Below are positions 1 to 9,665 of a stretch of DNA of 64,000 nucleotides, piece after piece. Under the pieces are notes generated by a model that saw only the letters and a list, made by a program, of their open reading frames with translations, did not search any database and had not been told where the DNA came from. The DNA is taken from assembly GCF_000005505.3 (NCBI RefSeq), contig NC_016135.3:13300613-13364612 (forward strand), in the 5' to 3' direction. A program made the translations under genes and the position numbers. The DNA is from Brachypodium distachyon. Its lineage: Eukaryota > Streptophyta > Magnoliopsida > Poales > Poaceae. Each line of letters opens with the position of its first letter. The stretch's first letter is position 1.

Positions 1-190
1 AGGAACCAAGGGCACGGGGAGCATCGCCTCACCGAGCCGCGCATCCCCCTCTCTTCCCCGAGCTCAGGAGTCGCCGGACCGCCCGCGCCGCCGCCCGAGA
101 CCTCGCCGCTGCCTCGCCTCGCTGGAGAAGAAAGCCGCCGCCGCCAGTAAGCCCAAATCGCGTCCCGTCCGTCCGATCCCCATCCTACGG
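1..190. other. GC-rich segment, unassigned
   Basis: A GC-rich, CCG-repeat-bearing stretch resembling the 5' UTR or first exon of a grass gene. It stops abruptly near 190, where AT-rich repeat sequence begins. No open frame with a recognisable product can be followed here, and any gene it belongs to would lie mostly outside the window. Confidence 0.3.
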
Positions 191-2305
191 CTCCGTTTAG
201 AACACTTAAGTGAACCGGTACCCTCCAATGAGGAGCTGCCATGTGTCCTTTCTTTTTAATAAAAACAAATCCCGGCCGGAATCAAATGGTAACTTTGCAG
301 AAAAGCCCCTAGAACTTCAAAACATCATATCTTTCAAACCGTTTGTCCAAAAATTATGATCCGCACCTTTCTGGAATCCTCAGAACCTATAGAATCTTTT
401 AGCATAGTTTAATTTAATTTGAACAACTTTAACAGAAACAAATTACAGAATGTTTAATTAGGGTTTAATTTTCAAATGATTTATTTCAAACTAGTTTGGA
501 GCATATTAGCTTGTTGAAAAATATTTTGAGTATACTCTCTGTCCATTAGTACCAGAAGATAAATTATTCTGTAAACGTTATGGCCACATAAATTTAATCT
601 TGCTCTATGCTTGACAAAAATCAAATAAGCCTTTAATTAAAGCCCAACCTTGTTTCATGCTTAGTAATTACCTCCTTATTATTGTATTAATCTGTCCAAA
701 TCTTTTGAGAAGCCTTTCAAAACAGAAAACTAAACAAGTTACATTTAGAAGCAACCTAGGTGTGCATCATCATGGCATATGCATCATAGCCTGTTTATGT
801 ATTGAATGGCATGTTTATTATGTGTGTACTTTCTTTTATTTTAGGTCGTGTGGATTGTGAACCTTGTTGTTGCGAAGAGTGCGAGAACTACCACAATCTT
901 GGACAAGGCAAGTTCACTTTGATCATATCCTAAATATTTTACTATGCACTAGTTGTTTTATTAGATGCATTAGGAATATTACTCGTATCTCTATGCTAAC
1001 TATAAATCTCAGGTAGTATGGTTTACCCTTGCCTTTACCTTGCTACCAAATTGCCATCGATTGTAGTTGAATGCTAGGCTATGGTAGTATCGTGGAGAAA
1101 ATTACTACATTATCATATTGTTATGTCTATGGAGAAATGAAATGTTTTACTAGAGTAAAGCAAAACAATTAATTTAATGAACCATCCTGCGTGGGCGGCT
1201 TTGAGGATTTTGAGGATCATCGGCGTCAGGTCCATTTCTATGGGTCCCTCTGAGTCGACTTCCCATGGATTCGGGAAGGGATCGTCCATGGACGTCTCTC
1301 TCGTGAATTCGGGGAGTGTCTACGTTGCAACAGTGGAATTTCACCTGGGGTAACCGAGACTGGACTAGTTTTCTATTTAGTAGCTTCCAGTACAACCACA
1401 ATGCTATATGGGCTCTGACGAGACAAGAGTAAATTGTATGAACCTAGACCCGAGAAATTGTACTGAGGTAGAATGTGTAGGGGGAGCGTGATTCTCTCGT
1501 GGTTTAGGGAATTACCTATGAAAATCTCGTAATCGACGCCGTTGCTACTCTACCCTGAGGACAGCAAGGGATTAACACGTCGGTTTCTTGTGGGGAATGT
1601 GTACAAACTCTCGAGAGCGTCAACTAAGTACTTAGCCGTGTCCCCGGTTATGGACAATTTTGAGCAACTAGATGTGGAGCTGTAAGGAAAGTCTCACTCA
1701 TTCCAACTTCATAATAAAACTTGATGGTTTGAACTTGGGATAGGAGTATTGATGTGTCTACTCAATATCCAATAGATTAATAGGAGCATGTGTGTGTCTA
1801 CCCCATATCCAATAGTGATAAAACTATTTTGTCTAAAATGATAGGATGAAACATTGAGGCTTTTATGCAAATAGCCAAACCCCACCTAGCCAAATACTGC
1901 ATGTACTTGATAGGATCTGTTATAACCTTTTGGTGAACTTGCCAATACATTCAATGTATTGACCCCCTAGTGGCTGTAACGTTTAAATGTTGCAGGTGAA
2001 CCAGGTGAAGAGTGAGGTACGAATTGTTAGGGTTGCGAGTTTACATTCCAACATGATTCGACTGTGGAGTTGTTATGGGACTCCTGTATCTTCTGCCTTC
2101 CGCTGCAAGATTTTATTTTCTTTGAGCTAACCCATGAGGTTATGCAATATGTAAGGTATTATTAAAATTCTGGATCATTGCGTTGTAATACTTGAGACCT
2201 TTGTATCTTGATATTACATTTTGAATCTGTGTGTGCTAGCGAGTCGATCCAGGGACTAGCACTGTAAACACAGAGATCGAACCCTTGTACGGGGCGGTCG
2301 CTTCA
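191..2305 (-). mobile_element. Gypsy-type LTR retrotransposon remnant (non-coding)
   Basis: Read on the minus strand, the right end starts TGAAGCGACCGCC and continues with the CTCTGTG...CCTGGATCG pattern that I associate with the starts of long Triticeae gypsy LTRs (WHAM/Sabrina-like, from memory). The body has no open frame of note and holds internal phrases common in grass LTR elements. The left boundary is not visible and I found no second LTR or target duplication, so this may be a solo or truncated LTR with internal flank. The 190 boundary is only a composition change. Confidence 0.42.
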
Positions 2306-2899
2306 CTTGCTGGATGGGGGCCTGTGTCGCATCGTATAGGGATTTCCCCCTCGATGGGTTCTTTTCCTGTGTTTCTGGGCGGAATGTGTCGTGTGCTGAC
2401 TCTAATCTGATTGTTCTGATTCAGGTCATTTTTGGTGGGGGCTGTCCTTCCGGTGTGGTCGCCTCCGTGTGTTCGGGCGCTTCCTGCTGTTGTTCGTGCC
2501 AAGCAGTTGCAGGATTTCGGGCATGCGCATGTTCTTGTTTACTGAGCCGTTTCATTTTGGGGCAGGTTTTCATGGCTACATAGTTCTGGTTGCAGGCTAT
2601 TGGTGGTTGATTTGGTGCGTTGTCTACCTGTTGGATTGCTTGCCTTCTTTCCACCGGCTTGCGAGGTTTGTACTCGTGCCTTGATTGATTTTCTGTTATT
2701 GGGACGATCTGTGATTTGTTGTGCAACAATGTATCCTTTCTTAGCTATTTTTGATATTCACCAACCATTATGATCTAGCACTGCTGTTTTCATACCAAAG
2801 TATGATTGTTTATGTGATTCAGTTGGAACTTCTTCTACTGCTTGATCATTTGATAAGGGAAATCTGTACGGCATTCATCATGACAAAAAAATCAGACAA
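2306..2899. other. Unassigned intergenic stretch
   Basis: Short overlapping open frames on both strands (about 90-100 codons) have no motif, no splice context and no family resemblance. I see no gene here. Confidence 0.3.
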
Positions 2900-2916
2900 C
2901 ACTCCATGCATCTTCT

Positions 2917-3038
2917 TTTTTTTAGAGAAAGGAGCCTTGCTTCCGATTTCATTCAAGAAACCGCATCGTTCAGGTCCACAGTTCCACAGTCATTCAAACA
3001 GAAAATAAACCACAGCCGGGACAAACGCCCGAATCATG
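2917..3038 (-). mobile_element. 5'-truncated LINE 3' end
   Basis: A 122-bp insert lies between two copies of a perfect 17-bp direct repeat, CACTCCATGCATCTTCT, at 2900-2916 and 3039-3055. On the minus strand the insert ends GGCTCCTTTCTCT followed by an A-run, the usual tail of grass L1-type LINEs. A long target duplication plus terminal poly(A) is the signature of target-primed reverse transcription. No LINE coding sequence remains. Confidence 0.75.
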
Positions 3039-3055
3039 CACTCCATGCATCTTCT

Positions 3056-3961
3056 GGCTTTCATTAATTTGAATTGTGCAATGATTAAGGGCAAAACCTC
3101 TCATAGATAGTGTAGCAGGTTTCTTGTTAAAGGTATCAGCTTCTCTGAATCTAATCAATTGTTTCTCATTTTGTGTGCTTGCAAATGGTAGAATCAGTTA
3201 GGCACAGAACATTTGTGCATGTACCAGGGGTGCTGAAAATTGAATTCTTGACATGCTCACATGCATAGTATTCTGAATGAGCTCCTCTCCTTGTTGTTGT
3301 CTGAATCAGAGAGCTGAGAATGCAACCAAGTGTATCTTTGTTTTCCTTCTCTGTGAATTTCTGATAACTCTGATTGTAAGAGCTGAAAATGAATCGCGTA
3401 TATCAATGCTTTTGTGTCTGAAATCAGCATTTCAACGTTTGTTCTGAATATTGGCACAATCCCCATGCATTGTTGTGATAAAAAATATACAAGTTTAAGA
3501 ATAGTTATCTTAATTTATATAATTTATATTTATTGTAGTCTCAATGATGTGTGTTAAATCAGTAAGTGGCAAAGCAATAAAAGAATAAGTGACATGGTCC
3601 AAAGGTGACGAACTGCCATCACTACTTGAGTCTATAATAAGAGTAAAATTGTGCTTTTCAGACCATGTTATCCTATGTAATGCCGGCTACAACTTCTAAT
3701 CTATTTGTGTGCTCTCCCCTTTTTGTTCGATTGTTAGCATGTGATTGCTAGCTTTTCTTTTGAGTTCCTCACTATTATGTCCAGTAAAAGATTCATTGTT
3801 TGCAATGTAAGTCTAGATTGTGTACGTATATAATTTTGCTGCTGATTTATTGGTTTTATTGGTAATTGGACGATTGTTTTGATACAGTTGGACATAACCA
3901 CACTTATCTTAAATAGGGTGCTTACAGGTTTGCAGCTACGATAAATTTTGTGGTCCAAGAT
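3056..3961. other. Intergenic, no gene seen
   Basis: AT-rich sequence without a supportable open frame, splice pattern or complete transposon. Confidence 0.35.
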
Positions 3962-4860
3962 TGTTGGGTTTTCCTAAAGATCAATCACATGAAGACGCAC
4001 ACGCTCACACGATAATCACCGGATTATGGCCAAAGACACATGTCATGCCTTTTCATTTTATTTCTCCAAACTCAGAGGTCAGGTTACAATCTTGATTCAA
4101 CCTACGCTGGCTAAATACACGCAACATATCGTAGCAAGACTTGGACCCGATCAGCTATACTAGACTGACACGGACACAACCTGGACACGTACTACTGGCA
4201 AACTTGCCTTAACTAAGAAACCTAGTTAGATTCGGACATGCACTGCATGCATACGAACACACTCCTGCACTAACTCAATTAGGAAAGATTAGTTCTAACA
4301 ATCTCCTCCTAATCTTGACTCGCATCTCCCATGCTCTCCTTATTTTGACTCACCTCAGCTTCGACTTGTCGACTCAGCTCAACGTATGATCTTGACTCCC
4401 AGCCACGCTAACCTTGTGCACTACACCATACATCCCGTGGCAACACCGTCCACTCCTAGCGCAAAGCATCCACATGCTACTAATCACATAGTCTCATGCA
4501 GGGAACATGGCCTCACTGAAGAGACTCATCACTGGTTACCGTCTCACAATACTCCTGAGCTTCATCTCCTCGCCAAGACACAGATGAACACCCGTCACCT
4601 TCTATGCACGCACGTCCTTCGCCCTTGGTGATACGCCTCACCGGACAGCCCTTCGACCATGACGCACTTCCACTGCAACAGAGCCCCACACAGACGAGCA
4701 CTTGGACACACATAACTCCTCGAAGACGATCTTGACGAGATTCTCCGGTACCGCACCTCAGCACCACAACCCTCATGAAGGATAGTCAACGACCTTGCCT
4801 GTATTTTATCTGATTATAATACCAGCATACAAGTGGTACCAAGTTTATGTGATAATTAAT
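3962..4860 (-). mobile_element. Truncated copia-like LTR retrotransposon (3' LTR plus flank)
   Basis: A 339-bp LTR spans 3962-4300 and has TG/CA-type ends on the minus strand (TGTTAGAAC at 4300, CCCAACA at 3962). On the minus strand it is directly preceded by a purine-rich tract (GATTAGGAGGAGAT, complement of 4301-4314), the expected polypurine tract of a 3' LTR. Sequence from 4301 to about 4860 is degenerate internal flank without gag/pol coding. No second LTR occurs in the window, so the element is truncated. The superfamily is inferred from LTR size and PPT context only. Confidence 0.55.
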
Positions 4861-4872
4861 TATTAAATTGTA

Positions 4873-4985
4873 CTCCCTCCGATCCTAAATTGTTGTCGAA
4901 ATATTACATGTATCTAGATGCATTTTAAGAATAGATACATTCATATTTGAGCAAATTTGAGTCAAGAATTTAGGATCAGAGGGAG
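4873..4985. mobile_element. Stowaway (Tc1/Mariner-type) MITE
   Basis: Terminal inverted repeats CTCCCTCCGATCCTAAATT / reverse complement, flanked by TA duplications at 4871-4872 and 4986-4987. The internal GAAATATTACATGTATCTAGA motif matches the elements at 60375 and 60683, so these are members of one family. Confidence 0.9.
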
Positions 4986-4987
4986 TA

Positions 4988-5611
4988 CTCTTTAAGTTTT
5001 CCTAACCTATTAGATCGATAAGGGTACGTATTTTATCTTAACTACATCTAACTTCCCCGTTCGCTTTGCAGATATTGTTGTGAGAAGATAAAAATCCATG
5101 TATCATAGAACCATGTGGCGAGATCTAATTGTAATTTGAAACATGAAGAGGTGTGCCATCTTGCTAGAACCAGTTCTTGTGGCTAGATCCATAGCACTCT
5201 CCTTCTGTAACGCACATGCAATTTTTGCAGTGTCTTCTGGTTAAATATTTTTTGCCGCAACTTATCATGCTAACAAACCTTTAATTTTGTCATCTTATTC
5301 TTTTCTATACACAAATATATGGTTTGGAGCCATTAGTGTTTACTCAGATTTATGGCACAGGCACAACCTCGTGAACTTTTTTCTATTATCTGAAGCTGAT
5401 TCAATAAACATCTTTTCAATTTTCAGGATCAACATAAAGCCATGAGTAGTCAATATGATTCGGTTGTCAATTTTAGTACAAAACTAAACAGTAAATTTAG
5501 AGTAATATCCATTCTTTAGAGTAATATCATGCAATGCGTCTCATAGATGGGCAATTGAAGAGTCTGTAGTGAAGATCTTCCTACTGCTTACTCTGAATGT
5601 ATGCAATTAAT
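4988..5611. other. Intergenic, no gene seen
   Basis: AT-rich sequence with short random open frames only. Confidence 0.35.
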
Positions 5612-5624
5612 TCTGAGTAAATAT

Positions 5625-5640
5625 TCTTCGCAAAAAAAAA
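5625..5640 (+). mobile_element. Ultra-short TPRT-like insertion (16 bp)
   Basis: The 16-bp TCTTCGCAAAAAAAAA lies between two perfect copies of the 13-bp TCTGAGTAAATAT (5612-5624 and 5641-5653). Poly(A) tail plus duplicated target suggests a LINE/SINE integration truncated to almost nothing. Confidence 0.7.
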
Positions 5641-5653
5641 TCTGAGTAAATAT

Positions 5654-5974
5654 GGTTGGCTCATATATTGAACCTTATTTTCTTGGACAAGACTACTAAG
5701 CGGCCTTCCCCACGAAAGCCGTCGCAGCGGCGCATGTGCATGCTGCCCGCGTCGAGCGTTTCCTGCCCGCGTCCAGCAGCTCGCCAACCCAGCCCACGTC
5801 GAGTCCGGCTCCTGCATGCCCATGCGACGAAAGCGCAGCCCAGCCACGCGACAAAAGCCCACGAGCCAGCTAGCACGTGCTAGCCCCCAAGTGCGACCGA
5901 GTGGCTTGGTTCTACACTTCTCCTCATTTAGCTTTCTTCTTCTTTTAGACTACACATATTTTCCATATTCACAA
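5654..5974. other. Intergenic, GC-rich patch
   Basis: A GC-rich patch at about 5695-5880 has overlapping open frames on both strands with low-complexity Ala/Arg/Pro translations. No gene is supported. Confidence 0.3.
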
Positions 5975-7345
5975 ATAATTGCCAGATTTTTTTAGGAAAA
6001 TAATTGTCAGATTAATCGTGCATAATTGCCAGTTTAATCATGCCTACTTGTCAGATCACATCTACTTGCCTGATTATCCACGCGTGCTTGCTCGATTATT
6101 CGTATGCTTGCCGGATTCTCCACATAGATTTGCCAAATTAATAGTGCATAATTGCGATTCGACAATGCCTACTTGCGGATTATTTCACGTCTATTTGGCG
6201 TATTATCCACACATAATTGCCGGATTATTCACAACTAATTGTCAGATTAATCGTGCATAATTGCCGGTTTAACCATGCCTACGTGTCGGATTATCCACGC
6301 ATGTTTGCCTGATTATTCGCACCTAGTTGCCAGATTCTCCAGGAATACTTGCCGCATTCTCCACACAGACTTGCCATATTAATAGTGCATAATTGCCGAT
6401 TTGACAATGTTTACTTACCGGATTATTTCAGGCCAATTTGGCGGATTATCCACACAAACTTGCCGGATTATTCACAACTAATTGTCAGATTAATCATGCA
6501 TAGTTGCTAGTTATCCACGCCTACTTGCCTGATCATTCACACCTACTTGCCGGATTCTTAATGCATACTTGCCGGATTATTCACCTAGAGTTGCCATATT
6601 AATCATGCATAATTGCCGATTTGATGCCTACTTGCCGGATTATTTCACGCCTATTTGGTGTATTATCCACACATACTTGCTGGATTATTCACAAATAATT
6701 GACAGATTAGTCGTGCATAATTGCTAGTTTAACCATGCCTACTTGTCTGGATTATCCCCGCCTACTTGTTTGATTATTTACGCCTACTTGCCGGATTCTT
6801 CACCCATACTTGCCAGATTATTCACATAGACTTGCCATATTAATAGTGTATAATTGCCGCTTTGACAATTCCTACTTGATGGATTATTTCACGCCTATTT
6901 GGCGGATTATCCACGCATACTTGTAGGATTATTTACAAATAATTGCCAGGTTAATCGTGCATAATTTCCAGTTTAACCATGCGTACTTGTCGGATTATCC
7001 ACGCCTACTTGCCTGATTATTCGCACCGACTTGTCGGATTGTCCACGCATGCTTGCCGGATTATTCACATAGACTTGCGATATTCTACTGCATAATTGCT
7101 GATTTGACAATGCCTACTTGCCGGATTATTTCACGCCTATTTGGCGTATTATCCACACAAACTTGTCGGATTATCCACACATGGTTGCCAGATTAACTGT
7201 GTCTAGTTGCCAGTTTAATCAGGCCTACTTGCCGTCTTATCTACACTTACTTGCCTGGTTAATTGTGTCTAGTTGCCGGTTTATCTACCCTACTTGCCGG
7301 CTGATCTACACTTACTTACCAGGTTAAATGTGCATCCTTGTCCGC
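5975..7345. repeat. 22-bp minisatellite with 11-mer higher-order repeat
   Basis: About 60 diverged copies of a 22-bp monomer with consensus near TTGCCGGATTATTCACACCTAC run head to tail. The monomer types recur in fixed order (for example TTGGCGGATTATCCAC..., TTGCCATATTAATAGTGC..., TTGCCGATTTGACAATGC...), giving a higher-order unit of 10-11 monomers, about 220-245 bp, repeated roughly five and a half times with starts near 6041, 6274, 6517, 6734 and 6978. Open frames across it are by-products of the periodicity. Confidence 0.9.
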
Positions 7346-7914
7346 TTATCCACATCCTAGAGATGTCAGGTTAATTTTAACAACAATGGCTAACATATAT
7401 ATCAGCAAATATCATCAGCATATGCGTGTTGTTCACGTGCCACAGGCAACCAAATTTTCCCAACTCATATCTAGAGGCTAAATCGATGAATTTAATCGCT
7501 CTTCTGCTAATCTACTTCCTCCATGGAGTTGTGTACGCAATTTGGACAAGCACTAATTATAAGTTGCTAGATGGAGTGCTAGAGTAACCATATGCAACAA
7601 GCTGGAACTATAGAACTAGCAACTCCTCGTACTCACCGTCGCCATCGTCTATAGAGCTGACATGAGGCCGCCGCCCTCCAGCTTGCAACTACCATACTCC
7701 ATGAGACACGGCTGCAGGCTGCTGTTGCTAGGAAAGCCGTATGGCTGCCTGCTGTTATCCTTCTTGCGGTCATTAAGTAGACAACAAATAGCCTTCGGTC
7801 TCTCTCTTCGGTGGCTGCGATGGTGGTCGGCGGTGGAGGAGTTCAGCATCGATTTGGTGCAGGCCAAGGTGTAGACTGCAGAGGTTAGGTGATTATGTCG
7901 AGTCGTCCATGGCG
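7346..7914. other. Intergenic, no gene seen
   Basis: Unique-looking sequence downstream of the minisatellite. The open frame here is the antisense continuation of the broken Ca2+-ATPase relic beyond its recognisable part. Confidence 0.3.
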
Positions 7915-8265
7915 TCAAAAAAGGATTCGCCAGCGCGCGCTCTTGAATTAGGTTCTTCATGGTGAAGGCCAGCAGCAAGCCCTCCGGCACATCCCCACGC
8001 GAGCAGCCCGCCGCCGCCGGCCGTGTTCCTGCTGTCCGTCCTCTGACTCCTCCCAGCAGCCTGCGGCGGCGCCACTGCCGGCCACGTTCCTGTTTTGCGT
8101 CCTCCACCCCCCACGCCAGCAGCCCGCAGCCGCCGGCCGCGTTCGCCTTGGACAGCAGGAATCCCGCCATGAGAACGGTGAAGGTCAGCACCTCCCAATC
8201 TTGCCGATGATGGTGGCCACACCGCTGAGCTTCACTGCAGCGTTGTCTTGTCCGCTCAGTGTAAG
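7915..8265 (-). pseudogene. Relic of P2B-type Ca2+-ATPase (ACA family)
   Basis: Minus-strand translation from 8262 gives KLSGVATIIGKIG. After a one-base frame change this continues as LTFTVLMAGFLLSKA, and further on VPEGLLLAFTMKNLIQERA is seen. In plant autoinhibited Ca2+-ATPases these blocks are consecutive: the stretch before transmembrane helix 3, that helix, and the VPEGLPLAVTLSLAFAMKK loop before the phosphorylation site. The region between them is replaced by GC-rich, partly duplicated sequence, and the phosphorylation motif DKTGT is absent. This is therefore a short broken gene fragment. Family recognition is from memory of the ACA sequences. Confidence 0.65.
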
Positions 8266-9530
8266 TGAGAGAGAGGGAGGAAGGGAGAGATCGGGGGGAG
8301 GAAGGTGGGATCGATACCAGAAGAAAAGGGGATCAGAGAGAACGGGGTGAAGAAGCGCCGCCCCGTGAGACTACGTGGGGCACGTCTTTGTGTGTCATCG
8401 TTTGGTGACAATGGAAAAAAAAGGCTCAACAAAGCATGCCGGTGACAGGCCGCACAAATAAAAAAAAAACTTGCGAGAAGCAACAATCTTTCTCCACAGT
8501 GACGCACCTCACGCTATTTTCAAGTAGCCGTGAGAGAAAAAAGCTCACATGGCAAAACAGAATAAAGTATTATCGAGATGCAGGCGGCAGGCCTAGAAAA
8601 AAAATGCACATACCTAATAATACATTAAAAATTATCACATCAATTACGCAAATGCCTATTGGTGTAACCATCTTGCATCCACTTCCGTGCACTACCCCGA
8701 GTATAAATTTAACACCAACTGTCAGTGCGCCAGGTGGGGACGGTGTGCACATTCAAGATTGGATCTTTGTTGCTTCCATCAACAATAGATTGACCATATT
8801 GTCTACTTTTTCGTCGACGGTTTGGTTCCAAAGCCGGGCCAAATTTTCCACTTCGAGGGGTCGGACTTCATCGTTGATCGCATAGGCAAGCTTCACCTCC
8901 CTGACTCGACACACCTCACTGACTCATGGAGACGATATCAACATCCGCACTCGGATAAAGGTATTTTGGTTTTTCTTGTGCTATGAAGATGCCTTATCGA
9001 GCGATGCCATGGGGTCAATGGGTGTTAACTCATCGGCCGGTTTGATGTGCGCGATCGGCAGATTTTGGGTTTTGTCCTCGTAGATCCATTCATAAGCATA
9101 CGGTAAGTTTTAGTCAGTGTGTCGTGATGTTTTCGTTGGTCTGATGTTCTGTGGCTGAATTTTGTAGTTCGACGACATATACCTTTGGAATGTCATCATC
9201 GGTCCATCATGGCTTCCCACCTCTTCGGATGGGTGACTCAAAGGTATTTTTTGAAACCAATGAAGGTTTTTCAAAAGTTCGTGCAGCGATACGAGCGATG
9301 ATACTACCTCTCTAGTCTAATTGCAGTCTCTTTGTGAACCTTAGTAATATTTTGTAATACGACTAAGAAGATTTTGTTAAATTTTTAGTTATATAATAGC
9401 TACTTTATAAGTTACTAGATCTACTACGGAGTATATATATGATCCAAAGCGCTGTCCACTTTGAACAATTTACATTTACTAATCATAATAATGTAAAATT
9501 CTAGAAACACACACGCACAAAGGACCCATC
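8266..9530. other. Intergenic, repeat-like, no gene seen
   Basis: Contains A-rich tracts and a 149-codon open frame at 8436-8885 with no family resemblance. Sequence around 8700-9250 reads like degenerate transposon, but I cannot name the element. Confidence 0.3.
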
Positions 9531-9538
9531 CTTTCCCC

Positions 9539-9549
9539 TTATAAATAGG
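9539..9549 (+). promoter_or_regulatory. TATA box of the kinase gene
   Basis: TTATAAATAGG lies about 120 bp upstream of the ATG at 9666, a normal plant TATA-to-start distance. The leader in between is C-rich and free of upstream ATGs in good context. Confidence 0.55.
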
Positions 9550-9665
9550 AAACGACCCACCCGTTCCCCCAAAACGATCAAATCGCATCTCCGCGGATCT
9601 CGATTTCTGCCTCCTCCCGTAACCAAACCCTACCTCCACTCAATCCGAACCTCTCTCTCCGGGCA

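Noticed and set aside
5979..7327. Open frames of 69-93 codons inside the minisatellite
   Set aside because: They follow from the 22-bp periodicity and low stop density, with no start, splice or composition support.
8436..8885. 149-codon plus-strand open frame
   Set aside because: No domain, no codon texture or splice context; lies in repeat-like DNA.
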